A stretch of 64,000 nt of DNA from Oidiodendron maius Zn (lineage: Eukaryota > Ascomycota > Leotiomycetes > Myxotrichaceae). Both the position numbers and the translations under genes were made by a program. The stretch is from contig KN832894.1 of the NCBI GenBank assembly GCA_000827325.1, forward strand, positions 1 to 64,000, in the 5' to 3' direction. The notes under the pieces are model-generated. The model was not told the origin of the DNA, ran no database searches, and saw nothing but the letters and a program-made list of their open reading frames with translations. Positions 51,375-61,817 of this stretch are shown here, piece after piece. Numbering within the stretch: the stretch's first letter is position 1; each line of letters begins with the position of its first letter.

Positions 51375-52488
51375 TCATGACGCCACAGATGTCCAAAATT
51401 TCCCTACAGTAATATTACCAATCCATATATTAGGTCCTAAATTGCTGTCTTCAGAATTTATGTTTCGTAGAAATCCGTGCTAGAATAGACTGTTAGCGGC
51501 GTAGCGAGGCAGGTGAGTATAGAATAGACCTCTAGAAGATCTTTAGGGAAAGCTGTCGAGGTATTGCGCAGAAAATCATTTGCTTCAGAAGACCACTTAT
51601 TACGGTTTTCGAAATTGAGCACCTCGCCAGGCTCAAATTTGGGGATGACCGTATTCCAAGGCTCGACAATTTCAAGTATGAGGTGACCCAGCGACCACAG
51701 GTCGCGAGAACTCGGCATGATGGACACTTCTAATGGTGTACATTTGTGAATATAAGCTAGCCCGTTAGTCTCTTGTCTAGGCGGTCCAGATGGCACGTAC
51801 CAAGTTTAGTGACTCCGCTGCTCGTGAAGAGGACTCTGGAAGGTGTGATATTGCCATGCTGAAGGCCTTTTGAGGCCAAGTTCACAATAGCGAGTAGTAA
51901 CTTTATCGTAAGAGTCAGGAACTAGTCATTGAATACGGCACTCACCTCATGACAGATCCGAGCGATTTGCGGCTCTTCAAATATCTCGCCGCAGCCGATT
52001 AGGACATCTAGGGAGATATGCATCGCCTCGTAAACTAGAAACGTATCTGTATCCTGAAATGCTTCGAGTACTGGGACGATATGCTTATGTTGGATCTCAA
52101 GCAGCTGAAGAATTCGATCCTTGTCTAGACGCGGTGATACTCTAACAATGATTCTGGCAACACGTCGCTTTATCCTGAATGCCCCAATAACACGGGCATC
52201 GCCATCAAGATATAGCTTTTTCTCATATGAAGACCATGGGTCATTGTAGTTCACCTGACCCGGCCGTCGCTCAGCGATAACCCCTTCTTGGGCACTTAAG
52301 CCTCGAAGGATTTGCTGCGGTGTTGTGCTGACTGGCGGAGGCCTCGGCCGTTGAATCTTGCTGGGCTTGGATTGTAATGGAATTCGGGATAAAGATTCAG
52401 AATCTGTTTTCAACTTTGGAGGAAATACTGATCTTGCTCTCTCGTCGCGCAACCCCCTATCGATATTCGATTTACGTGGGTTTGCCAT
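51375..52488 (-). CDS. Pseudokinase-like protein A
   Basis: Exons 52488-51946, 51900-51801, 51756-51530 and 51479-51375 join in frame to 324 residues. If the last intron (weak GTCTAT donor) is retained, the protein ends at 51458 instead. After a disordered Ser/Pro/Arg-rich N-terminus, the middle follows a kinase-fold order: a beta-3-like strand ARIIVRVSP where the usual Lys is Arg, IQHKHIVPVLEAF (the usual C-helix/beta-4 phrase), and a hinge YEAMHISLDVLI. The catalytic loop reads QHGNITPSRVLF where H-R-D-x-K is expected, no DFG is seen, and SRDLWSLGHLILEIV corresponds to the D-x-W-S-x-G F-helix. Phosphotransfer is therefore unlikely. It lies 179 bp downstream of the ferric reductase on the same strand and is a sister of the gene at 54898-55978 (aligned exons, middle exon exactly 100 bases in both). 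Confidence 0.7.
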
Positions 52489-52667
52489 TTTGGAGTCTTA
52501 GAAGGTTGGAGTAGCCAAGTGAGCGAGAGAATGAGGATGATGAGAGGTAATGAACGATAACCGGATGCGCACAAAAGGCCGCTATTTTGGCGCGTTGCTT
52601 AGAGACGTCCGCTAAATTATGCCTCTTTAGGTACTGACAAAATAGGTGCAAACCAATCCGAGCCAAT

Positions 52668-54474
52668 TTAGGCAATTGTTGAACTGCCCTTCTCTACCGC
52701 ACGAACGCCTGTAGCCTCCAAACTTGGGAACACTCGCGAGGGGTGAAACGGGAGCTCGTGAAGACGGATATCCACTTTGCCGGTTAAACTAAGCACGACT
52801 CTTCGAGCCTGCTCGTTCAAGCGTTTCCTCACGCACACTGAATAGGACAAGTTAGCTTCCACCCGTTGAAGATGAAGTTAACTTACACAAGACAGCTGCT
52901 CGTCCCATCACCCCTGAAGTTCCTTGACGTAAGACATCCGTAACATCCAGGGTTGCAGAGACTACCTTGATCCTGCTGCTATCATTTGGGATGCTCCGGG
53001 CACTTCCCTCCGTAATGTAAATTTTAATGTTAAGAATCTACCTAGTCAGCATGCCTACAGCTCCTCGGTACAGGAACTCACTTTGTAAGTGTCAACGTCC
53101 AGCATCTCAGTCATCCAGTTTCCCAGCCACAGCATATGCTCTTAAAATGCGGTCAGCAACGCACTTGGGGAAGGGGTGGTCAACCCACGTTCTCGCTCCA
53201 CCTCCCAGAAAAGCATGAGCCTTCGTACCTTGGCATCCCAGCGGTGGTAGCCCGCAAGAAGCTGCTTGATGAATGGGAATATACCGGCGATCCCGCTCCC
53301 TGTAGCAATTAATATGACAGTCCCATAAGCATCGAGCTCTAGCGCCTGCCCGTAAGGTCCCTCGATATGGGCCTTATAAGTAACTCCGTGCTCTGCCGCG
53401 TCACTAGCGAGCACTAGACGACCATCTTTCTCCTTTCCAACAACTAGGCCGCCATTGGAGTGGTTGTCAAGCCCCCTCGAAAAGCCCCTCTGGCGCCCAA
53501 CAATAAGCACTACTACATCACGTCCCTGACTGTCCACGTACCACCACGAAAGGAAATATGGGTGGCTCTGCAGCCGCGCTCCGTAACCCGCCCGACGCAG
53601 GCGAAGATATATATACTGGCCAGCGTGGTACTTCCACGGCCTAGTGACCGTAACATGGACCTGGAATGCGTCGGATAGGGTCCATATCTTGGCCCGGCAG
53701 GCGTGCTTGCCGATGTAATTGCGGGTCAAGATAGTAAGAAGACGTAGAAGACGCAAGGCAACCCACAGACAGGACGCGATCAGCAAATAGAGGATAGGAA
53801 TCTGAAACTGATTTCCGGGCGAGTGAAGCCACACCCCGACCACCAAGGCTACTACAAAGACTTGGTGGGCTCTCAAGAAAGTCTCGTAGGCGAGCCGCCG
53901 TACCATGGGGATGGAAAATACTATCAGGCCTGCTACGGAAGATGCAGCCTGATCCGCCGTCAGTATAGTGATATCCTTGGGATGGAGATGCACTTACAAC
54001 CACAGCTGCAATTTGCGGAACGCTCTTGACGCCGGGCTTCTCGGCCAGCGCTATCGCCGTGTGAACAAGCCCTTCGATAACGGCCAGCCACCCTATCCAA
54101 CGATGTAATCGAATATATCCATCCAAACCCACATGCAGTAGGTCAGCAATGGTGTTCATGTGGCTACCGAGGGCGAGGGGTATGAGATTGACAGTGAAGA
54201 GCATTGCGGTCTCATGCAAGAGGTCCTGGCGGCTCCTAACCGTAACGATCAGGTACGAGGCATTACCTACCCACAGAGCCGCAACTAGGAGCGCATGGAG
54301 CCAGGTCGTGTCTAGACCTCGCCAGTTAGGATTGATATAACGATAGCGCAGCTGTAGAAAGATGGTCTCGAGGGAAGCTCGGAGCAGGCGGGCTAAGTTC
54401 TCTAGGACGTAAAAGCAGAGAACCGAGGCCGCGATGGCCGCGATGGAAATGGCATACCACTTAGAATTGCTCAT
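52668..54474 (-). CDS. Ferric reductase-like transmembrane protein (FRE family)
   Basis: Exons 54474-53998, 53948-53189, 53140-53082, 53037-52887 and 52837-52668 give 538 residues with no lesion. The four introns are 44-49 bp. FRE proteins pass electrons from NADPH through FAD and two haems to extracellular Fe(III) or Cu(II). Several hydrophobic helices fill residues 1-225. Haem-ligand pairs with the family spacing of 13 intervening residues are H124/H138 and H187/H201. An FAD-binding HPYFLSWW motif is near 288, and an NAD(P)-binding ATGSGIAG segment follows GPYGQALELDAYG. The C-terminal third, WMTEMLDVDTYK then IYITEGSARSIP, needs the introns to be read. Ferric reductases are recurrent Starship cargo. 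It is transcribed divergently from pseudokinase B and in tandem with pseudokinase A. At 538 residues it is short to average for the family, with no clear signal peptide beyond the first helix. Confidence 0.88.
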
Positions 54475-54897
54475 TGTGATGATAGCAGAGTGGGAGGGCG
54501 TGAAAGTGCGATCGGAAGCGAGCTTCTGGAAGACATTGTGCCGTCATCTGACCGTCGAAGACGAAAGACGCCTCTGTACAGTACAAGCTGCGGCCCTAAT
54601 AGGATGAGTCCATTCCTAAATAGTGATGGAGTCATGTTGTAAGTAGGACAACATTAGACACGGGGCTCGACACTGTCTAGATAAGAAATTTTGTCCAGAG
54701 CCTAAATAGGGGTTAATTTACTAGTGTCTCGCTAAAGCCTAAATAGGGCTAATCACTATTTGACCCGATCTAAGCTTGCAGCACTCGGGCAATCCCACCT
54801 GAAGGTAGAATTGATTAGCTAATGTTGGTTCCGAGCATCCGTTCAGTATATAAGTTCTCAGCTCAACAAAAATGGCCGTCCATCCTTCATCGCAAGG
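54475..54897. promoter_or_regulatory. Divergent promoter region of ferric reductase and pseudokinase B
   Basis: These 423 bases separate two head-to-head genes, so both promoters must lie here. A direct repeat, AGCCTAAATAGGG(G/C)TTAAT-like, occurs at 54699-54717 and 54736-54752 (37 bp apart). Its CCTAAATAGG core is shared with other repeats in this segment. I see no convincing GATA-type cluster that would indicate iron-siderophore regulation. Confidence 0.4.
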
Positions 54898-55978
54898 ATG
54901 TCGGACAAGCATGGCATGCGCAGCCGAGGGTTTCCTCGGCTCCGTCGAACCAAGCCAGCAACGACCAGCCTTTTCCAAGAATATTCTGGGCATGACCTCT
55001 CAAGCAAGCCCAAACGGTCATTGTCGTCTTCTACGGACGCCGAGTCCCCTGCCGTGCTAACACCGGGCTCACTTCTCAGGATCTGGCTGAAGCCTCCTTG
55101 GGATGATTACGCAAGTCCTGGTTTGGAGAGAGATGATATCGTGCTTATTTCGACGGCTACCACACCTGTATTGGTCTGTCACCGCAGGGCCTACTTTCGT
55201 ATGGCATCTATAAGGGCCTTCCAAACTTCCGGGGGGGTCAAGATCTTACAAGACCTCTCCAGCATCCAGCATCCAAACATTGCGAGCATTTACGATGTAT
55301 ACCTCTATGACGGCACGGTCTTCATCGCGTCAGAATATCTTCAGTTCTCGCTCGCAGAGCTAGACTTCCACTCCTTCCCTTTCGAGGAGTGGGAGATAGC
55401 AACCGTCGCTAACGAGGTATGGTGTATGTGGGAGCACGAAGCCTAACGCTAACAATAGCAGGTACTGAAAGGGCTGGCATACCTGTCGTTTAAAGGGCTC
55501 TCTTGCAAGGCGCTATCTATGTCGCATATACGTATATCGACTGAGGGACTCATCAAGATAGGTATGAACCTTCTCCTTTCCGCTTGCCTGTCCTAATATC
55601 TCTAGTTTTGGACATGCAGCAGTACGAGCCACAATCGGATCAGACCTCGAGACAGTCACACGCTATACTGGACCTGCCATGCATGGCTGACATGGTTCAA
55701 GAGATGATGCTCCCGCGATATCATCTCAAGGACAGTGACGAATCGTGGTCCCCAGACGCTCTTAACTTCCTCACCTGTTGTCTGTCTGGATCAATCCGGA
55801 GTCTGGTCGCGGTAATGATGTCGTGTACTCTTCGAGGCAAGCAGCTAACGACCTATAGCACGTGTTTCTCGCTCAGGCCAAGTCTCCGAGCAGACTCGCC
55901 CCCCGCATCAGACTCGCCGCGGAAGTCCTTAGACTGGAGCCTTCGAGCAGGTCCGATAGCGAGGAAGAGGGGTTTTGA
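54898..55978 (+). CDS. Pseudokinase-like protein B, paralogue of A
   Basis: Exons 54898-55416, 55462-55561, 55606-55811 and 55859-55978 join to 314 residues. Introns are 44-47 bp with good GTATGG/GTATGA/GTAATG donors and TAG/CAG acceptors. After a basic, Ser-rich N-terminus come PPWDDYASPGLER, a strand ending YFRM (Arg where the kinase Lys is expected), IQHPNIASIYDVYLYDGTVF, a hinge SEYLQFSLAEL, and a catalytic-loop position reading GLSCKALSMSHIRI. There is no HRD and no DFG, so it is a pseudokinase by sequence. Exon phases (0, 1, 0) and the exactly 100-base second exon match gene A, and residues align across the joins (EE.xIA...E at the exon 1 end; H.FL at the exon 4 start). It diverges from the ferric reductase gene. 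Substrate or partner unknown. Confidence 0.72.
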
Positions 55979-56334
55979 TTCTGCTTCATACTGCGCTGCT
56001 AGGTTAATTAAGATAATGCATATGACATTATAATATTCTTTGCGAATATAGTAGAGCTCAAAATAGGACAATTCTTTACAGCAAGTTAATACATTGTTTG
56101 CGGGCTATTCTTTGTTCGGAAACCTATCGTAAAGCTTACGCCCGCCCTTTCTCCTCTTTGAATATTAACGTTATATCCGACACGCTACTGCAGCAAATGT
56201 AATACAGGGCAGACAAGCAGCTCTACTCTAGTAGGCATGCACAAGATATTTAATCATTTGCCGGCTTAAGGCACAAAGCAAAGTAGCTACTACATTCGAC
56301 AAATAGTTGGTAAAATAATGGAGCTAATTCAAGG
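55979..56334. other. Intergenic, no gene recognised
   Basis: This is a convergent 3' flank between pseudokinase B and the secreted-protein gene. It is A+T-rich without RIP depletion. I see no repeat or frame worth reporting. Confidence 0.4.
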
Positions 56335-56934
56335 CTAGAGATATCGCAGCGAGTTATAGCCTTCATCCATGACATTCCCATGATTGTTGGCTAATTCCAA
56401 AAGTTCCTCCGGGACCGTCGCCAGCATTGTAATCCCGCTATAGGCTGTTACCTGTCCATCAAATGTGATACACGGAGAATGAATCTGGCCGGGGGTTATA
56501 TATGTAAAGCCTGTAATTGAGTCGTTTGCGTCATAGAAACTAAACTGTATATAGGGACAGTCATTTGTTTGATTTCCACCAGTTATTACTAACAGTAGAC
56601 TCATAATTGGAGGTAAGGCGTCCACCTGAGTTGAGTTGAATGATGTGATAAAACCGGCCGTATCTCCGATAACAATCCACGCAAGGTCTTGGCCATTCGG
56701 CTCAACTTGACAATAGGTAGCTGTAAAGGGGACAAAGCAGGCTTGTCCGCACTGTGCGACCCAGCAATCATCATACGACTGGCGGCGCACAAGAGCTTTG
56801 GTTTCTACAAGATTCGCCGCTACCGATCCAGCCGTATAGAGGGCATAGAGGACTAATGCTAACGTTAGGTGACCTAGTCTGGCTTGAAGTTAGCTTCGAA
56901 GAATGTTAGACGGGTGAACATACGTAGCGAGCAT
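56335..56934 (-). CDS. Small secreted protein (184 aa), unknown
   Basis: A short first exon (56934-56924) and a 45-bp intron (GTATGT donor, GCTAAC branch site, CCAG acceptor) lead into exon 2 (56878-56335). Only this join restores a full signal peptide, LGHLTLALVLYALYTAGSVA, which supports the start. The mature part has a Cys-rich N-terminal region (DDCWVAQCGQACFVPFTATYC), potential N-glycosylation sites (FNST, GNQTND, ANDS) and a beta-rich middle (FSFYDANDSITGFTYITPG). There are no membrane spans after the signal. I do not recognise the family. It is compatible with an extracellular or effector-like protein, but that is inference from size and cysteines only. Confidence 0.62.
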
Positions 56935-57030
56935 GATTAATTCCGGACTTGCAACGGGATTATGAAATCGAGCAGAGTTAATGGGCAATAGACATCTATA
57001 CGGTTAAGCGAACAGGAATCGCATGAAGCT

Positions 57031-57137
57031 TAATTAGGATATGCCTAATCAGGATATGCTTAATTAGGATATGCCTAATTAGGATATACCTAATTAGGAT
57101 ATACTTAATTACTTAATTAGGACATGGCTTGATTATG
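57031..57137. repeat. 15-bp tandem repeat (TAATTAGGATATGCC)
   Basis: About seven head-to-tail units follow TAATTAGGATATGCC with transition variants (TAATCAGG, GATATACC), ending in a truncated unit and a diverged TAATTAGGACATGGC. It lies upstream of the gene at 57373. The rest of 56935-57372 holds no other gene, and its last 200 bases presumably include the promoter. Confidence 0.85.
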
Positions 57138-57372
57138 ATCTTCCCTGTTTAAGATCAATCCCCGCCCTTGTTCACTTTAAACAACCTCAACAAGTACCAA
57201 TGCTGTTTATTGCAAGAATAAGTCAGAAGATCCAAGCCTCCAGGTCTGAATTAATTGTATTTCAAACTTTGATAAACCAGAGTGGAAGTTGTCTTGCTGC
57301 ACATAGTAGTCAGTAACTAGGGATAGGAATAAACACTCTACCGCTTACACGATCAGATTTTAACCACGCAAA

Positions 57373-58149
57373 ATGGCAGAGCTCTTGCGAACCCTATTCA
57401 ATGTTAAAAATATGGCAGCACATGAAACAAAACGCGAACAAGCAGCAGAAGGATTTGACTTCAAGCTAGAGCAGCGTCATGAAAGACTTGGTGGCATTTG
57501 GAACGAAATTTTAATTCCGGATGAAACATGGACTTCCGAGGCCGAAAAAGACGGCCTAAACCCTTTTCTCGCGGGATATGGCCTATACAAAATACATAAA
57601 AATGCCAAGGAGCCAGCATTTATTGTCTTGTTGACTGGAGACGAGACCGGAAATATCCGACATAGCAGAGACAAGCTGCTCTCTTCACTTAGGCCTCATC
57701 ACATAAGAAATGGCCAGGAGATTGTATTCCACGAGTCGAACATTGTTATGAATGTGGTCGATGCCCTTTACAACACCTTTTTCACCACCCTGGCTCCAGA
57801 GAAGCTCTTTGGTTATGAAGACGGCAAATTGAGCTCAGCTTGTCTCTATTGGAAGGATCCGGAATGTGCTATTCGACCTATTGAAGCTGATTATATTGTC
57901 GGAATTGGGGGGCAACCACGATGTCTACAGGATGTTTCGTATATCTGTGGGATTACATTCCGATATCCAGATACAGTGCCGTCAGAGAGAAGTTATCAAA
58001 AATGTTTCGTGCATCCAGAATGTCCTGCGGCATATCCGCTTTACCCTAGTGGCGGAGTTTATCATCGCAATAAGACCCTTGGATGGCAGTGGAGTGAGGG
58101 CCAGAATATGCAATATGGGGGTGAAGACATGCAATTGTCGGTTAAATGA
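57373..58149 (+). CDS. Hypothetical protein, 258 aa, no family recognised
   Basis: This is an intron-free frame with balanced codon use, preceded by normal intergenic sequence. The N-terminus is charged and probably helical (AAHETKREQAAEGFDFKLEQ). The middle has a globular mix (AFIVLLTGDETGNIRHSRDK), and the C-terminal third is rich in Cys, Tyr, Trp and Pro, including CLYWKDPECAI, CLQDVSYICGITF, CFVHPECPAAYPLYPSGG and a final GWQWSEGQNMQYGGED. The paired C-x6-C-type spacings could be disulfides or metal ligands, but there is no signal peptide. No transmembrane segment is seen. Function unknown. Confidence 0.6.
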   Translation: MAELLRTLFNVKNMAAHETKREQAAEGFDFKLEQRHERLGGIWNEILIPDETWTSEAEKDGLNPFLAGYGLYKIHKNAKEPAFIVLLTGDETGNIRHSRDKLLSSLRPHHIRNGQEIVFHESNIVMNVVDALYNTFFTTLAPEKLFGYEDGKLSSACLYWKDPECAIRPIEADYIVGIGGQPRCLQDVSYICGITFRYPDTVPSERSYQKCFVHPECPAAYPLYPSGGVYHRNKTLGWQWSEGQNMQYGGEDMQLSVK

Positions 58150-58399
58150 AACCCAATAAATAATCCTGTACTGTAGAGACTCAAAAGTGCATGGGTGGAA
58201 ATATGCCAGACAGGCATAGGAAACAATGGATGATAGATGCGATATTGCATGGACTAAGTGAATGAAGTGAAATTTCTACCATGACTAGAATAAGCATAAA
58301 ATTCCAAGTTGCTTACCTTAGCCGCTATAGACTGGCCAGAATTACATCGCTGCACGTGTTCGTAACATTATCGCGACTCATTGTAACGCTCTTTTTCAA

Positions 58400-59460
58400 A
58401 TCCTAGGCCGATGACTAAAATCCATGGATTTAGAGTTAGATAGGAATAGAGATCCTCCTAGCCCAAACCTAAATCTCATATCAAAATAAGTATTAAGTAA
58501 ATCTAGTAGCAAACTTTCTTCTCTTAAAGCTGAGGTATAGAATCTAGAAATCCAAGCCAATGACCAAAAGTTGGGGAACTAAAGTCAGATACAAGTATAT
58601 CTCCTGCTGCCCCAACCCAAAATTTAATATTATTATTTCTATTAAGCAAAAATGATAGCTACCTTTTGTTGCTAAAAGTTGAAATATAAGTTTGCTGTAA
58701 CAGATTGACTCGTGTAGGCGATACAAAATCTTATATTATATGCTAATAACCAAAATTCAGAAGGTTAAATTTAGATTAAGGTATAGATTCAGCTATACAA
58801 AACCGAAATTTAGTATCAATATCTATATTAAGCAAACGTAATAGCAAACTTATCTCATCCAAAGTCGAGTTCAGGGAGACAATCCAGACTAGCGCTAATG
58901 ACTAATCGGCTTCCAGCAACCTTTAAGTTACTCTTATCTATAAATTCACAAAACACAAGGCTATAAATAAAAATTAAAAATTAAAACACTAATAGAAGTA
59001 TAGACTAGATTAATTCAACCCAGAAATCACTATCATAATATATATTAAGCAAACTTAGTTGCAAACTTCACTCGACCAAAGCTTAGGTATCGGATTAGGA
59101 CTAGCGCTGACCAGACAGCTCGCAACGGAGTTCTACTGGCTCAAATATAAAAATTAAAATCCTAAGCTCACGACTAAAACTTACGAATTTTAATTTTGAT
59201 ACAAAAATATATTCTAATAATATACATCTAAGTACTATAGTAAGCTTTGTATTAAGCAAACGTAGTAGCAAACTCTGCTCACTCAAAATTTAGATCAAAA
59301 TTGTTGTACTGGATCTGGACCATACAATATTCAACACTGTAAGCTAATGACTAAAATTTCTGGATTTAAACTTGGAGATATATATATATCTAGCTTGCTT
59401 GAATCCAAATCCAATGCCAAAAATAGATTTGAGCAAACATAGAACCAAAACGACCAATCT
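58400..59460. repeat. Degenerate satellite, about six units of 150-215 bp
   Basis: A core like TATTAAGCAAACGTAGTAGC recurs at about 58491, 58641, 58828, 59043, 59250 and, more diverged, 59431. Each core is preceded by a GCTAATGACTAAAAT-like phrase (e.g. about 58412, 58556, 58741, 58892 and 59342) followed by a diverged A+T-rich spacer. Units differ in length and sequence, so the array is old. It is not RIP-depleted of CA. No coding potential is seen. Confidence 0.7.
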
Positions 59461-60128
59461 AACGGATCGCGATACACCTGCCACGTGATATGCGGTATCT
59501 GGAAGCTAGTCCAGTTTCGGTGCTGAGTAATTAACTAAAATGGTGACTGATACTGAAACCCTGAATACTACTATAATAGACCGCATGAAGGAGTGCATGT
59601 TATGTATATTGAAACTCCTTTATTTGAGTTATCTGAGGCTCTATTTGGAATTCTAGTCTAGTCATAAAGTATAAAGGTGGTGGTTGAACCCTCCTTTAGA
59701 AATACGAAGCCATCACGTGCACCGGAATTAAGCCCCACTCGACGTGACAAAAGACCAGATAACATTTCCTGTGTTTACGGAAGGATAGAACGATCAGCGA
59801 CAACAATAAGCAATTGCTCAATCCTATAGAATGTCGAACCGTTTAGTCAATCATGGCCACTTACAGCAGCTGGCTAGCTATTGGCTTTGCATACAACAGC
59901 AATTCACGAGGATGCCATGTCACGAGGCTGCAGTTCACAGCATGAACCCGGCCTGCATTCAACTCCCCTAACTAAACTTATGATCTTGTTGCTTTCTCGA
60001 AAGAAAGATACTCTAAGTTTCATTCAAAGTTGGATTTGTTCCGGAGCGCCTATAAGCTCCCTGGTACCTAGCAAAAAAAAGATGTGCCACACTGTACACT
60101 AAACATCATAGAGGCAAGAAGCCACAAG
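59461..60128. other. Intergenic, no gene recognised
   Basis: Composition is ordinary, with two CACGTG motifs (about 59481 and 59714). A 73-codon frame at 59881-60102 has no family resemblance and overlaps the 3' flank of the next gene, so I do not call it. Confidence 0.4.
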
Positions 60129-61817
60129 CTACAGAAGAAAAGACCACATTCCAGAGGAGTACATCGGTTCGACCACTCCAGAGGTCATAAGATCTTGAAT
60201 AAACTTGCTCTCTTCGGGGTTATCGTAATGTATTGCTGTTGTAGGATGTCGCAGTATACCGTTAACGTTGTCAGGCGCATATGATGCAAGATGTGTGACC
60301 AAACGGAGACTGTTATATTTGCGCTCGCGATCTATCGCGACTTGCTTAGGGTTGCCAAATGGACGATTTCGAAGGCTTTTCATCTCCTGATCGATATCCA
60401 TAACAAGATTTTTGTTGTCGTCTATAAACCACGACAGTCTTTCAAGACCAGCCTTTCTGCACTGCAAATATCTCTCGTATCCAACCATCACTTCGTTACA
60501 TCTTTTAATCTTTTCCTTGCATGCATCGATCTCTGTCTTATGAATCTCTTTGTATTTGTTAAGGTCTTCCTCGTATCCGTTAGTCTTTCCTTTGACATAT
60601 TTAGCGATCTCGTCGTATAGCTCGTTAAAGGTTACTATTAACGCGCCTTTGCTTGCAGCTGATACCCGATCCCGTGGAAACTTCACCTGAGGATCGGGTG
60701 GTGCTATAAATTCGTACCCCCTTGCTTTATACTTGGCTATAGCAGCCTTGACAGCCCAATCGGGGTCTTTTCGCCACAAGATTGATTCCTTCTTGTTGGC
60801 AATGTCGTGGAAGAGGTGAACTGCACACCACCCGGATATGAAGCACTGGGTGTGCGATGCATAGTAATTATTTATGAGATCCAGCGGCTTTTTCTCCCGG
60901 CAAATTATGAGCTGGACTTTCTCTCTGCGCTTACCTCGTGTCACCACACCATTGATAACGGCAGGCCAAGAAGGCATCGTCCCAGAGTCAAAATTCTCCG
61001 AAATCTCCGAAGTCTCCGAAATCTCCGAAATCTCCTTCTGGACGTCGAATTTATCTGCCTCAATCTTGGTCACTATTACGTGATCATCTTCCCAACTGCG
61101 ACGAGAGCGACGAGGCCGTGCGTGTGCCTGATGCGCTTGATTTGCTTCGTCTGCTTCATCCGCTTCGTCTGCTTCATCCACTTCGTCTGCTTCTGCTTGG
61201 CCCGCCTCTGCCACTGCTATTTCTTCCTCCAGTGCCTGGGCATATGCCGTTAAGTAGGAGGCTAGTATATTCTTCACTAACTTTAGTCTGTCCTTTGTGC
61301 GTTGAACTTTGTTGAAGTAGTCTGTATCCGTAGGGCTTCCCCATTTGTCCATATTATGCAAGTGCTTGACTAGAAACACTTTGCTCGTTCCCACGCTACC
61401 GCTTATAAGCTCGTCAAGGTCGTCACCGAGCCACTCCCACTGCACGCCACACTCGTTCAGGACAGAGAGCACATTTGTCACAGACCTTGCATTCCCAGGC
61501 ACTAACCAATCCCAATCAGAGTCTTGTACCATTGAGCCCGGCAATATAAACTCTTGGGCTGCTGATCCTGTCAAGACAACGCCCTCATCTGCCATTGCAG
61601 CAATGAGAGAGAGGGAATACTTGAAAGTCTTAGACAAGTAGAGTACTGGGTCCTCTCGCCGCCTCAGTAAATCCTTTCGGAGCCTGGCAGCTATACAAAT
61701 TGCGGCTGCATCTTTGATGGACAAATATGACAAAACTTTCTCGATTATTTCTGTCGGCAGGCGTTTGAGTAGTATATCTAGGGTTGGGAGGTCAGGTGCG
61801 ACTTGTTGGCTATCCAT
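60129..61817 (-). CDS. F-box protein with nucleotidyltransferase-like domain (562 aa)
   Basis: This is an intron-free frame. Residues about 15-60 (LKRLPTEIIEKVLSYLSIKD and on) fit an F-box, the Skp1-binding module of SCF ubiquitin ligases. Residues 80-107 read VVLTGSAAQEFILPGSMVQD then SDWDWLVP, resembling the GS...DxD active-site core of the nucleotidyltransferase fold. This assignment is by motif only, and the fold is often catalytically dead in fungal expanded families. A low-complexity linker follows: DEVDEADEADEADEA then QAHQAHA (about 210-232), and KEISEISETSEISEN (about 261-275), each encoded by short tandem DNA repeats prone to length change. The C-terminal half is mixed helical with a coiled-coil-like stretch (KYKEIHKTEIDACKEKIKRC). 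Plausible role: a substrate-receptor-like protein; substrate unknown. Confidence 0.7.
   Translation of the reverse strand: MDSQQVAPDLPTLDILLKRLPTEIIEKVLSYLSIKDAAAICIAARLRKDLLRRREDPVLYLSKTFKYSLSLIAAMADEGVVLTGSAAQEFILPGSMVQDSDWDWLVPGNARSVTNVLSVLNECGVQWEWLGDDLDELISGSVGTSKVFLVKHLHNMDKWGSPTDTDYFNKVQRTKDRLKLVKNILASYLTAYAQALEEEIAVAEAGQAEADEVDEADEADEADEANQAHQAHARPRRSRRSWEDDHVIVTKIEADKFDVQKEISEISETSEISENFDSGTMPSWPAVINGVVTRGKRREKVQLIICREKKPLDLINNYYASHTQCFISGWCAVHLFHDIANKKESILWRKDPDWAVKAAIAKYKARGYEFIAPPDPQVKFPRDRVSAASKGALIVTFNELYDEIAKYVKGKTNGYEEDLNKYKEIHKTEIDACKEKIKRCNEVMVGYERYLQCRKAGLERLSWFIDDNKNLVMDIDQEMKSLRNRPFGNPKQVAIDRERKYNSLRLVTHLASYAPDNVNGILRHPTTAIHYDNPEESKFIQDLMTSGVVEPMYSSGMWSFLL
61000..61195. 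repeat. Intragenic 9- and 12-bp tandem repeats
   Basis: A 9-bp unit TCTCCGAAA/G at about 61000-61036 and a TCTGCTTC(A/G)TC(C)-type unit at about 61140-61195 lie within the F-box protein gene. They encode the EIS and DEA repeats. Differences between units are few, so they look recent. Confidence 0.8.

Noticed and set aside
53142-53160. Ferric reductase ending at 53142 by read-through
   Set aside because: Removing a 48-bp intron (53141-53188) and two more restores the conserved C-terminal third of the family.
59881-60284. Frames of 66-73 codons between the satellite and the F-box gene
   Set aside because: They have no family resemblance and partly overlap the F-box coding region on the other strand.
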